Source: Epiperipatus broadwayi (lineage: Eukaryota > Onychophora > Udeonychophora > Euonychophora > Peripatidae). From it: DNA of 64,000 nt. Positions 35,901-50,900 of the stretch are shown piece by piece (position 1 is the stretch's first letter; the number at the start of each line of letters is the position of its first letter). Under the pieces are notes generated by a model. It was not told the origin of the DNA. It saw only the letters and a list, made by a program, of their open reading frames with translations, and did not search any database. The stretch covers positions 6,776,682 to 6,840,681 of the forward strand of contig JAQFVV010012398.1 in assembly GCA_028023455.1 (NCBI GenBank), written 5' to 3'. Made by a program: the position numbers and the translations under genes.

Positions 35901-38900
35901 GGTAATAATAATAAAACTTTTATAAGAGAAAATTAAATTAATAACAACTTTTTGGTGATAGCATAAATCTAAGAGTGCCTTCTACCTGAGACTATAAAGT
36001 ATGTGAAGAACTTGTTGCTGCACATATAAAAGGGGTATACTAAAGTCACCAAACTCTACAACCATATAAAATATTTCTCTTATGAAGCAAATTAATAATA
36101 ATGGAGCTGGGAATATAGCCTCAATCTCCTGAATACCTTCAGCTATAAATATATCTAATCGCAAGAGAGCTATAATCCATCTCAACCTTTGAGGTGGTAA
36201 GAACTAAACTCACCTCAAACAAACAAAGATCATTTGCACTCTCATAATATATAGGGGTATCATATTATTGATGTATGAACCGATTAGTCTAATATGACTT
36301 AAGAATAAAATTTTATTTAAATATTAATTCTATAGACTAAGAAATGAGCATCATTTACTTTTTAAATACATATGTTAACTAAACTGACTCTCTCCAGGGC
36401 ATAACAATCAAATACTTAAAATATATATGTGAATTAAATAAACATGAAAATATTCACTTTAAAACTATTAGCTTAGTAATATTTAAAAAAATCTCTTTCA
36501 TACTTCATACTCTCCTAGAATTTCATAATAAAAATATGACTCAAGCAATTATTTAACAAATAAGGTATATTTTCTATTCTAGCATAAGTTTAATACCAGG
36601 TCAATATTCCAACACTTAACTAAGAATATGTAATAAAATAAAATCTAATATATAGCATAACAATAAATATAATAAATAATTTTTTTTACATAAGGTCTCT
36701 TTTGGCACACAGCACTCTTGGCAATAGTTCTCTATTGACAGTGTAAAGTCATCCAAATTGGAAAACACATATATTATCCTAAATGAGAATGCATTTATAT
36801 GGCATAATGATTTTGAAGTTATCCAAATAGTAATGTTTATTTGTACAAAATCAAATTTAAGGATGCACATTTTTTTTTAATAAGTGGCTACATCTATCAT
36901 CAGGATCCTTGCATTTTTATTAATCTATTATGGAAATTTATATCTTTGTAATATCACTTATCTCTCATAAATTATTTGTAGAATTTAGTTTTTCCTACTC
37001 TATGCATTAAGTTATTCCTTGGGTTTCACTTTTTCATTGTTACAGTTATTCCATTCATTCAGAGATTCAGCTAGAACAGATGCTCATTATAGTATATTTA
37101 TAGTATTATTTAGCAATTGTCTATTTAATATTTCCTTCATTCTTAATTTCAATCTGTTATTGTAACAGATATTTAAACTTTCTGCTACAGTTTTTCTCAC
37201 AACACAAAAGTTTTTTTTGATAATAACAATTAAAGGAAAATATAAACTACTGCTTAGACTTTATTATGACTTTCTAATAATATAAAACAAATCCATCAAT
37301 TATTGTCCTTTCAATCTCTTTTGTATTTTATAAAAAAAAAAACATCCATCCAAGTATTAGAAGTAAAATATTTGAGACAGAATAAATATCAATAAAAGTT
37401 TGTACCTGAAACATTTTATGATGTGAAGATTGGTGTGTCCAAGCTAGATGCGTTGAAGTAAGCATGATTCATTAATCCTGTTGTACTGGAAAATTTTGGC
37501 TACAATTGACTTTGGAAGGAGACCAAGTGTGCCCTTTACTTATTTAGTGATACTTTTTACACAATAACAATACTATACAATTAAAAAAATAACTCATAGG
37601 ACAGACGATGAATATGAAACAGAACTTAATACATGTTTACTTAACACCAACTTTTTAGAGAAGACCTCCCCCCAAAAAATATTATTGGTTTTATAACCTA
37701 GGCCTGTCAATCATCTTTTGACATACCTACTTAACTTTTGACCCATGGTATTAAGAGTTAATTGGTTTATCAACCATAATTTGTGCTTGAAATATTAATT
37801 GGTTTATCAACCATAATTTGTGCTTGAAATATTTTTTCCTCTCTAAATAATAATATAAAAAAAAGTCAGAAAAATTGAGAGAAAAATATTTTCAATAATA
37901 AAAATATAGACTAAAATTTTGATTGAAGATTTATGAATGAAGATGACTATTGATTTATTCAAAACTAATATAAAAAAAATGTTCTCCAATTATCTTTCCA
38001 ATGATATATTGCATGATATATAAAACTTTGAGATTATTTCTATAATTAAAATTTCATACATCACACACACACACACGCATGCATGCACATTTTAATAATA
38101 ATAATTCGCTCTCCAATTTCTAATAACATTAAACCTATTTCATAATGATTGAAATTTTATAGCTACCCCCCCTTCCCCCTATAATTAAATATTAAGCAAT
38201 CGCTATAATAAGCAAGTTAAATTTTCTAACCGTTATATTAACTTTCACTTTTAAACAATATCATTTATTTAATTTTACACTTAAACTTTTATAAAATAAA
38301 CTGATTGAAAGTTTTTACTGTGCGTGGGAGTCATACCCCCTTCCCTGCACTGAATACACTAAATATATATATATTCTGATTTTTTTATTTAATCTAAAAA
38401 CTCCGATGGGAAAAAAAAAGTTTCTTCTCAGACTATTCAAAACTAGTATTACTCTTAGTTTACCGATCTTAGTTTCTCCCGAAAAAACTAAAGATCATAA
38501 CATATATGTAATAATATTATAATGTGTTATTGTCTACTGTTATTTTAATTTAAAATTTTTATATATATTAACTAGTTCTGGCAATAATTTCCTTGGTAGG
38601 AGCAAGTGTAATTCCAGAGGTAAGATAATATTTATTTACTTATTAGTAGCTGGAATAAGCATTTAACAGGATAGTTAGAATTTGTAAATATAAGTATTTA
38701 TAAATTCATATAGTCAATTGCGAAATAGCAATCTACTTTGTGCTAAGGACTCTGTGATTTTTTGAAAGGTTCAAAAAATAATGTAGAATATATTATTTAT
38801 TAAAAAATTCATTTGATAGCTCAGTAAGATGTTTTTGGTTTTTCCTTCTTAATATCATCCAAATAAAAATAACTACATGCCACTTTATGACTACTATTAA

Positions 38901-41900
38901 GTAATTATCTAAAAATATTTATACTTAGTTGTAAATATTGTATTATCTAATAAACTTTTGATTCTGTATTACAACTGAAGATTATATTATGGATAAGATA
39001 GACTATTAAAATAATGATTACACAAAAAAATATGTTAATCAATATTTTGTCTTTTTTTTTAAAAAAAAAAATTTGAATCTATTAATGATGGTTAGTTTTC
39101 TTCAAAGTAGCATTTTATATATTTAAAATTACAAGATGCAATTCATCCACAAATCTTTAACTCTTCAATTCCATTGTGATATTACTATATTGAAACAGGC
39201 AAAACTCTCTATACGTAGTGGTCATGTGATGTTTATTACATTACTATATTGAACTGCAGTAAAAATCCTATATGTTTTTACTGAGTTTTTTTTTTTTAAA
39301 AAAAAAAAGAAGTTAATTTTTGTATCCACTGCTTGTTCTTTCAAATCTCTTTACTACATAAAAGAACAATCAAATTGCAGTTTATTAATATGTATGTGCA
39401 CTCATAGTAATTTTATTCTGTTTCCTTAGTATGTGGGATTAAAAAAAACACTTTCATCTTAAAAGAATCAATGAAAAATTGAGTAATTATGGAAAGCAGA
39501 TTTATAATTGTGTTGCAATTAATGTGTTCATATGAAAGTTTACCTTTTCTTTATGACAAATAAGAATGTTCGTGACCTTTAATCTCTGTAAAGGCAACAT
39601 CAAGGTACCAGATCTTTATTTTTCTACTTTTTTATTGAAAATAGAAAGGGATTAAGAATTCTTAAGTTTCAGATAGAGACATATTTAGTGATGAATTAAA
39701 GGTTAGCTACCTGATATTGCACACCATTTTCAATGAAAAAATATTGTGATTTGAAAGAATAACTTACATTAAAAGTGAAATTAGAATAATGATGGTAAAA
39801 TAATTGATTTGAAAGTAGATATATATATATATAGTTCACACAAAAAAGTATAAGTGGAATATTGCTTATGAGCATAAAGAATGGTGATCATGTGATGCTT
39901 AGTGGTTTAATACCAATCCTGCCCAATAGGATTATGGTGACTGGGGTTATTAAAGAACCAAAGATGCCAAAAAAAAATGGATGCTGAACTGATCTCAGAT
40001 CTATACAACTATACAAACTAATGAGCTGGATTTGAAAACATTATTATGTTTTCATTTTGGACTCAAAGCATTATGGTTAGCTATTAAGGTAAAAGATGGC
40101 TGCTGGAGAATTGCATTAGATCCTAAGGTCTAGATGCAATTCTGTCAGATCCAAGAGTCCTCACTGATGAAAGCCATAAGCTAGACACTATTCTGGGAAT
40201 ATTGGATGAGTAGGCACTAGATAAGGATTTATGCAAAATCTTCCTGCATCCATTGTTTACCCTGGTTTGTACTGAATGACACTACTGATACAGTTTAGAT
40301 TATGTGTAAACAGCTTGTGTAAGCATAAAGAATGGTGATATATGTGATGTTTAGTAATTATTAAATTTATTGACAGATATAATTAATTCACGTTTGTGCT
40401 CCAAAAAGTTCTCATTATGTTGTAGAAGTGAAAAACTTATCTATAGGTGGGGGCAAAAAGCTTTACAACAGACTGTAAAATGTTATAAAATTGGCAATGT
40501 GATTTCAATATGGGAATTATACATTTTTTGAAAGGTTACAGTGTTATCAGTCAAAAGAAATAAGAGTTCATATACTTGTGGATTTGCAACTGCCTAAAAT
40601 GAAATATTTAAATGCTTTATTATTTGAAGCAAATTCCGAAAGTAAATATTTATATAGAACTATCTATATAAAGGTAGAAAAGAATTAAATTATATTTTGA
40701 TTGCAAAATTATGTCCTTTACATTATAATGTTATATTTTTAAACTCTATTAGTGAACTAAAAGATGTACACTAATCCAAAACTGTAAAGACTAAAGCTGT
40801 TTTTTAAAAAAAATATATTGATATATTTAACTTTTATAATGGCTTAAATAAATATAAGTCTCAAGTTTCAATTTTTTCTTAATATTAAAAGACATTCAAT
40901 AATGGCTCAGGATAAATAAATAAATAGTTATTTATTGCTCCAATTTATGATAAAAAATAAAAATGACAATGTGGTGTCTAATTCATTAATTTTAAAGTTC
41001 AGAATATCTTATTGTATCACAGTATTAAACACCTCAAACTTAAACAAATCGACAAGAAGAAATATATTATTAAAAAAAATCTAATCGTTTAACGAACTAA
41101 TAAATGCAGTGATTTGGGAATATTTTTTTATTTACCGAAACCAAACAATGTATACAGAAAAAAAAATAAAAAAATAAAATAACAATTAAGAAAATCTGAA
41201 TATGAAAAAGTTTAAAACATGATACTAAAACATTTAAGATTAAACAATAAGAATATATTTATAAAAAAACCAATAGAAAAAAATAAAAAATCCAAAATTA
41301 TAAAATGCGTCTTGGAACTAAAAAAAAAAAATTTCAGTAATTAAAAAAAGACAAACAAAAATGGATGTTTATGAAACAATGATGTCATAAAATATATGAG
41401 GAAAAATTCTATAAGAACTATATAATAGTAGAAAACAAAAACCAAACAAACAAAATCATTCCTGCAATAAAAATAACATCAATTGAAACTCCACATGAGA
41501 TAGAGACTATTGTAATAATAATAAAGTATTAAAAATAATAATAAATATTATTAATAACTGTTGTAAAACAGAATTATTTTCAATTATTTTCATAACTACT
41601 TTTGATGGAAGAAAGTGGCATCATATAACATCCAAAGATTCATGAATTTTAACATTCACACTTTGTCTAATAATTACAGATTTCTTGTTTTTATTTATCA
41701 AAACTGACTCTTTGTGATTTTTTATTTATTATCATCTCTTTTCATATAAAGAATTCTAGCATTTCCAAATCAAAATTTAAAGTAAAGTTACATATTTTTC
41801 AAGACACCCCCCCCCAAAAAAAAAAAACCCAGATGCTGTTATTAAATCATTATAACTTTTGTTTTATAAGTTTATATAAAAGTTGATTTCTTTTAATGAT

Positions 41901-44900
41901 TTCTTGATTGTTTTCACTTCTGTATTAAGTTTTGAATTACATGTAACATATATCACAGTTACTTAGAAAAAAAGCCAAGCAGGTTTAACTGCATAGAGCT
42001 GAAAATACACTGCAAGATTTAAGATGCAATAAAAAACAATGCAGGATTATCTTTTGATTGCCATTCCAGATTTTATATAGAAATAAAGCACTGAATTGAA
42101 TTTATATTGACATGAGTACAAACTGTACAAAAATCCCACTTTGAAATAGACTCCTCCAACAGTAAGTCAAGTACCATAATTTTATTTTTGATGAACATCA
42201 TAATTAAAAATTAGGACAACATCCAACCAGGCATAGCTTTCAAGAGCTGAGAGGAATATGGTGCCAGTGCTAAGATGTGCTAATGTTGTACTCTTATTTC
42301 TAGATAACTAAGACTGATTGGCTGCTACTCTAAATAATAATGTGGTTGGACTTTTTAATTAAAAAATATAAAATGGAAAACTTCATGATTTATTGATCAA
42401 GAATTCTATTTGAAACTATGAAATTTGAAAAGTTTGCTATACTTTGATTTTTCATGACTATATGAATTCATTGCAGTACTTTGTCTATGTATAAAATCTG
42501 GAAAGTCAATCAAAAAAGAATAATTATATATATATAACGTAATTTAATTAATTATATATTTATATATGTATTGTATCATCCTGACTTAATCTTAAGATAG
42601 GCATTATCATAAAAAAAAAATATTGTCATGATTTTATATGCTAATAAATGCTTAAAATTGTCAAGTAATATTTATCCTAATTATTATAGACACACCCAAA
42701 TATAATGTAATAATTTGTGATTTTTCTTTTATTCTTTTTTTAAAAGTAATACACATCAAACTTAATATCTTAATATAAAATATTTCATAAATATAAAGAT
42801 ATTTATTTTAATAAAAGTTACAACAATATTTGTTTATCTACATATTTTGAAAACAGTAAATTACATTTTTATATGTGTATAAATATATGTACATGTTTGG
42901 ATTATTGTGTGAATTTAATTCATATGTATATTTTATGGTGTCATATTATAATTAAAGATATAAAACAATATAATAATTTTTTCAAAATAAACAAATGTAC
43001 TTTTATTTTTATAGAAGAAATTTAAAATTATTGTTATTTTATTTTGAAATGTTATTTTACTTTTAAAATTTAAGAGAAGAATATTTGTTTAGGATGCTAG
43101 TTTATAAAAAAAACTCTAATAAAAAAATATTTCTGTTATAAAAGAGAAATATGAGTTACATATTAGCAATGGTATCTAAGGTCAATGATGTCAATATTAC
43201 AGCAATTGATAAATAATAAAGCCTGTGTATTAACTTGGAATTCACTTTCTCTCTCTATATATATATTACATGACTATATCAACTCAGTTAATATACCACA
43301 TTTGCATAGTAAATAAATATTTTTTTAAAAAATGTGATATATATTTTTAAAATGTTTTTTAAGTAACATTATAATGAAAGCTAAACAGGACATTTAGTGT
43401 TTACTTCAAAAGGACAAATGTAGTTTTAAGAGGTACCTTATATAAATAATTAAAGAAATAAAATTTATTTAAGAGCATTCTTGAAGAAAAGTTACTAAAA
43501 TTTTTATTTAAAACCATGTAAATTAATATATATTTTTATCTATGTGTGTATGCTAATAAATCAATAATTTTTCAAGGAAACAATAATAATTTATCAAATG
43601 GAATAATTATATATTTTAAAAAATGATAATAGAGTTAACAATGTGAAATGATATACATATATATGTCTATTTAAAATTACCACAAATCCAACACTCAAAC
43701 AGATAGCCAAAAAATAAAATCAAAAACACAAACAATGGTTTCATTGCTACAATCAGACTTCTCAAATGTAAAGAACTACAAAACAACACCATATTTATAT
43801 TAAACATTACTCATAAATCCATTTACTTCCCATCTACCCTTAGTATTAAAAGAACTTTTAAATAAGTTAATTGCTTCAGAATAATACATTTTCAATAATA
43901 AAAATTCTTTAATTCTTCTTTTTATTTCATTTCTCTCAAAGAAGACAATCTTAGCTTCATCAAAATTAATAGTCTGCCTGTATCTTTTACATGGACATAC
44001 GAAGCGAGACTAAGATATTTATTTTAACCCTATTTTTATGTACCTTTATTCTTTTGTTTAAGCTCAAATTATTCTGACCTACATAAACTTTCTTACAAAA
44101 CAAGGGATAATAGACATTATACCAGGAGTAATCTTCCTATCAAAAATTTCCTTTGTATTTAATAAATTATTCAAAGTAATACTCCTTTTCCAAGCAATTT
44201 TTTTATTTCCAAACAAATTACTGTTCTTACATACAATTTTATAAGAAAACAATTTAATTGCCACAAAAATAAAATCATATTTTTTTTTATCCTTTATATC
44301 CTTACAAATATTACTATTAAATAAAATACTTTTAACAAATTTATTAGAGTAGCTGACACTCAAATAATCTATTTGTGTGAAAACAAAAAAGTAAATAAAT
44401 TTGCTAAGGAATATAATTTCAAATGGAATAATGGATAAAATTAACCATTGAATTAAACTTGAAAAATTAGACAGAAATAATTTAATATTATAAAAAAATA
44501 TATCTACACAAATGTCACTAAATTCATTACTTCTTTATTTTTCCATAAAAATTTATATAAATACAATTTGTACATCTTCATAATCATCATCATCAACATT
44601 ATTAGTCCACTGCAGCATGAAGGTCTCTCCAAGTTCAATCCATTTTTTCCTATCTTTAGCTTCTCTACTCCACATCACCTCTGCACACTTTCTTATTTCA
44701 TCCATCCATCTCACATGTGGTCTCTTTCTGGGTCTTTTACAATCTCTTGGAATCCAGTTTAAAATTTCAATTGTCCATCTATTATCATCTCTTCTAACAA
44801 TGTGTCCAGACAAACTTCACTTTAGTCTTTTAATTTTTTCAATGAGGTCAGTAACATCTGTTTGTTCTCTTACCCAATACATTGTGTTTTTGATCTCTTC

Positions 44901-47900
44901 TTGTTACTTCCAATATGCATCTCTCCATACTTCTTTGAGTGGTCTAAAGTCTCTGTATTGCTCTTCTATTAAGTGTCCAAGTCTCAGATCCATAAGTAAG
45001 CATGGGCAAAACACATTTATTAAAAAACTTCCTTTTAAAACACACAAGCATATTTCCTTTTAGCATCAAGTTATTTCTACCAAAATCACTTCAACCAAGT
45101 TTAATTCTATGATTAATTTCATCCATTATATTTCCATCTGTATTAATAATCTGACCAAGGTAATTGTAACTGTTAACTTCTTCTAACTCATCATAATCAA
45201 TCTTTATTTTCATATTTTGAGAAAATCTATTAAACATTACTTTAGTCTTTTTAACATTTATCTTTAGTCCTACTTTCCTACTTTCATCTGATAACTCCTG
45301 TAACATTTCCTGTAGCTCTAAAACATTATTTGCAAAAACAACTACATCATCTGCAAAATCTAAATGACTTAAATAATCTCCATTTACTTTCACTCGTTTA
45401 GTTTCCCATTTTAATCCACAAAATACTTCTTGCAGTACTGCTGTAAAAAGTTTTGGAGATATTGAGTAACCCTGTCTTACAGCCTTTTCAGTGTTGATTT
45501 TCCTACTATCATTATGTAATCTAATTGTTGCTGTTGCATTTTTATAAATATTCTTTAAAATATGATAATATCCTGGATCTACACCTTGATGATCCAATGC
45601 TTTAATCACTGAAGAAATGTTTATAGAATCAAATGCCTTTTTATAGTCTATAAATCCTAAGCATAATGGCAACTCATATTCATTTGTCCTTTCTATAATT
45701 TTTCTCAATACCTGGATATGATCTACTGTACTAAAACCACTTTTAAATCCAGCTTGTTCTCTTGGTTGGTGGAAATCCAGTGTTTTCTATAGACAAGTTG
45801 TAATTATCTTAGTAAAAATTTTGTATAAAACTGATAAAAGACTGATAGGTCTGTAATTTCTAATATCTTCTTTATCACCTTTTTTAAATATTAATATTAT
45901 TACTGCATTCTTCCAGTCATCTGGTACATCTTTATCATTTAGACATTTGGTATATAATTTTGCTAAAAAAATTCTATTTCTTCACCTGCTTCTTTTAATA
46001 TATCAATTATAATTCCATCATTACCAGGAGTCTTCCCTTTCTTCATAAATTTAATTGCATGTCTCACATCCGCATTTAAAATTCTGGGCAATTCGAAAGA
46101 TATAATAGGTATAGGAGGCACTTGTTCTTTATTATTATATAATTCTTGATAGAAGTCTTCTACACATTTCATGATGTCATCTGTCTTTTTAGTAATAATG
46201 CCATCTTTTTTTCTTATTGTAGATATAAATTTCCTACTGTAACAATTTAAATAAATCAATTGCCATTTGTAACAATTTATTTATCAATTAATATAAATAT
46301 GTATTTATATTTATTAAATTAATATAAAAGATATGTATTTGTAATTATAATTTGTAACTATATCAATTTATCATAGCATAGACAAAGAAAATATCAGCAT
46401 TAAAGATTCTTGGTATTTATTTATATATTGGGGCAGTCATCTGAACAATAAAACATACTGGACATTGTCATCTAATAAAAATAATATTAAACATAGCAAC
46501 TGAATAAAAGTACCCACTGTGAGATTTCTGGAGTGCCTTATGCTTATCTCCAATACTAGGTTCTTCTAACAAAGAATCCTTCCTATCCTTGTTTCCAAAT
46601 ATATAAGACCATTCATGGTCATATGCACACACTGGTGCTATTCATGACAACTTATAAAAAAATATATTTTATAAAACTAATATTATGAAGTTGGAAAGGG
46701 ATGATATCACTCTTTATTCAGTTTAGCTAAGTACATGTGTTTTCCCATGAGCGCCACTAGATTGTTTTCAATCTAGATAAGTCTCTATTTATAGTGTACT
46801 TGAGTTCAAACTCATTCAGTACATATTTATTACACATGACTTGGATGACTATTGAACAAAAATGACATACTTACATTTTATTTATATTGATAAATTTACA
46901 AGATCCCAACATTACCAAAGTTTATACCATAGATCAAAGATTCTTATAGACATTGCTAGCTCATTAGCGTATATTGATGAACAGACATGTATAATCCTAT
47001 TAATGGCTTCCAAACAAGCATGTGAAGACCATTATTGATATTGATGGCCATTTAACTAAATTATTTATCACAATAAAGATAATAATGATGATGATGATAA
47101 TAATATCATAATAATGATAATAATAGTAATGTCATAATAATGATTATAATAGTGATGATGATACCAGCCATGGCTTATCAATAAACTCACAACAATAAAT
47201 TCATCTTTATAAACTTATAGGCATCTATTAAAATTATCATATTTCATACTGGGATTTAATAATACTAATGGTGATGATTGATCATCATGAATATCTTTGC
47301 ATAATATTCAATTTTCTATAAACCCCTATTTACTAAAACATATTCATTACGCTAAACATTAAATTTAATGATTATAATTTATTAATGATGATTGATGGCG
47401 ATCATAACTTTTATATAGTATTATTTGAAACATTTTTTAACTAATAACATGATATCCTTCTTTGATGAGGATGATCTAAATTCATGGACACAACACAATT
47501 TTGGCTTTCTATGTTGAACTATAATTATCAAAATTTGGTTATTCTAAAGCATAATCCTTAAATACTTAACTATCAACATTCTAGTTTACCTATTATTTTG
47601 CGGACGCTTAATATTTGCAAGTTATTGCTCAATATATACGAATAGTAATACTTAATAACTGCGAGCATTGATGCTGAATTAAAATGATAGAATTAAAACA
47701 AAAAAAAACAAACACAATATTCTTAATAATAACTCGGAAACCAATTAAGATATATAATTATATTTTATTAACACTACTACTCTTTTCTTCTTTAAAGTCA
47801 AATCGACAATTAAATAAATGGTTTATTAATATAAAAATTTATATAAGTATAAGTAAATAAACTTAATATATAGGTTTGTCATCTTTTCTTGATATCTCAA

Positions 47901-50900
47901 AATAAGCTGACTTAAATCAATATTAAAAAAAAAATACATATTCTATAAATGCTTATTTAAGAATTTTCTTACTTATCATATCATAAAATAAATTTCAGGT
48001 GTAACTTGTATATGTTATTTCATTTCCATTCAAATGTAATGCCCTACTCTTAATTTACTATTTTAAACTAATCATATATATAACCTATTCTTGGATGTGT
48101 TTGGATAAACAGTCACACATTCACGCATTCGGTAATGTTAACATATATGTTTAAAATGTATACCCAAAAATTACATATATAAAAATATCTTTCTCTTTTG
48201 CAACCTTATAGCGAAAGAAAATAAAATACATATATTAATTTTTAATATGCAACAAGATAAAATAAAAATAAAAAAACATTATAAATGCATATATCTATAG
48301 GTTGCTCATCATCATTAACAACTGAAGAACAATTAAAAAAAAAAAACATTTCAACATTACAATATATAATAAAAAAATAATAAAAAAAATAATGAAAAAT
48401 TTAAGTTTAAAGGTTTACACTATGTTTGTGCTATGTTGTGAGATATTGCAAACAACTATAGATAAACAAGTCTTTAATGTTTCTGTATCAAAAAAGAAAA
48501 TTGCTTTGACCAGTAAATTAAGGTTTACTTTTAATAAGCAAAAGAATAAAATCGGTTAAAGAAAGTTCATATTTACCCGTCTACTTTTTACTTCTTATTA
48601 ATGTCCTGAATTTGAATTTTAGACTGCTTTTCTTTGCTCACCAACAAAAAAAAAAAAAGAAAGTTATTGCAGATACTTTTAAGATAATGCTGAATCAATT
48701 GACTTTACTTGTTTCTTCAATTCCATTATTATTCCCTGTTGATTGGCTTCCTTCTACCATTTATAAAAAAAAATTATTATAAGTACTTTGAATAAGTAGG
48801 TACCGGTGGATTTGCTTGTCTCTCTTCTTTAAAAAAATAATTGCTGTTGACACTTTAGATGATTGAGGTAAATCAACAAAAAATTTGATTTATGGCTTCA
48901 AACTTGGTTCTACATGGCTGTTATGGATTTTCTCTTTTTCTTCTCTTTCCTATTCTCCATTCATTGGAAGGTAATGAGCTTTTAATAAGCCAGGAAATAG
49001 AAATAAAGCATTCCATATAGCTTGTGTGGTTGGCTTCAAAATTTATCATTTTGTTGGTTATTAATGGATACATGACTTCATAGATAGATCAGCGATTTTG
49101 ACTCATTCTGTATTAATCAGGAAGCAGAAAAAATGGTTTAGCAATGCAGAGGCATATTATGCATAACCAAATATGTTAATATCATTTTTATAATTATTAC
49201 TAACTTATAATAAATTCAATCTTGTTCCATTTCTCTCCTATTCTTTAATATTGCTTGAAAATTGCTTTATATAAACGCACATTTCATTTGCTCTTTTTTT
49301 TTTCAACTTTCAAAGAGTGAGAAAAAAGAATTAAAGCGTTCACTCTTTTTTTTAAAAAAAAAAGATTCGAGCTTACATTTCTGCTTATGAATTATAACAA
49401 GGAAGGACCGACTGAGTTGAGTCTCAAAATAATAATAATAATTTAACTGATCATCTCTCTAAAGAAATTTATTACTGACTCTTAAAAAAATTTATGATTA
49501 ACTGCCTCTTTAAAAAAAACTAATGATTAACTGCCTAAAAAAATTGTTTTAATCGTTTATATGGCGAAAAAACATCTGGAAATCTTTATCTTAAAAAAAA
49601 ATCAAAGCTTCACAAGTTTGACTTAAAATTGATCGCTATTATCTACATCAAAGCACCTCTTTTGTAAAAATAATTTTAAGATACAGATAACAACAAAGCT
49701 GGCGATCTATAGCCATCAGAAATAAGTGTAAAAGCATCTTTGTGTTTGTACAGATCTATTCATTGTTTCACACGTGTACAATTTTTATCTCCTAATCTAA
49801 CAATTTTACACCTTTCTGATTTACTCTATTTTAACAAAATGAAAGTTAAATAAATTTAACACATATTATTTAATAATAAAAAATATTATATAATATATCA
49901 TAAAAAGAACTGTTTATTCATAATAATAGATTTATACATATAAATCTCTGTATGTATAAAAGAATAAAAAAAATTTTTTTTTTTTTTTTAAATAATTGAA
50001 TACTATATGTATATGTACACTACCAATACCAAAATGTTGTTTTACACTCTTTAGACTTTTATTCTCTTCTACAGCTTTCCTTGCTAATTCACAATTATAC
50101 TTTCTTATATCATTTTCAACTCTTTTCTGCACCATTTTACAAAATTCGAGATATTCAATCTTTTTTAATGCATCATTGTTGTATATCCTCATATTCCTTC
50201 TTTTCTTCATAAATTCTCTAGTCTCAGTAGAAATTTTATTGGTCAATTACTGCTTTTTCTACCAGCTATCTTTGTTGCACATCTTACTATAAAATATTTG
50301 TGGTAAGGTGCACAAACTGTATTTATATAAAATATATTTACCTGTTGATAAGGAAAGTTTTAATAGATATGTTTTACCAGTTCTTCTTCACTTAAAAAAA
50401 CAGTAATTCAAAGACTGCAGACCTTTTAACAGTATGGATAAATGTATATTGAGAGTAACAAGAAGAGATCAATAGAAAATATTTAAATCTCAGAACAAAT
50501 AAGTATCAATTGCATTGTTGAAAGAATAAGGGAATTGAAATGAAGTTTGGCATATTGTTATCAAAAATTACAATAGTTAAAAGAGTGAAGCTTTAAATGG
50601 GATTTCAAGAGGTTGTAAAAGACCAAGAAAAAGACTACATGCTACATGATGGATAAAATAAGAAAGTTAGTTGGCTATTGTGGAGAAGAGAGTAAACTGG
50701 ATTAAACTTGGAAAGGCTTTTATCCTGAAATAAAATAATAATTGGCAAAAATGATGATGGTGATAATATATATGTATACTATATATAGGTATAATTTATG
50801 TGTGGTTGCAAGTAAATATTTGATGAATTACATTAATAAGTAAAAATTAATTTTACAATTAAAATTTTACTTTTTTTTTTACAGAATTTATATCCTGTTT

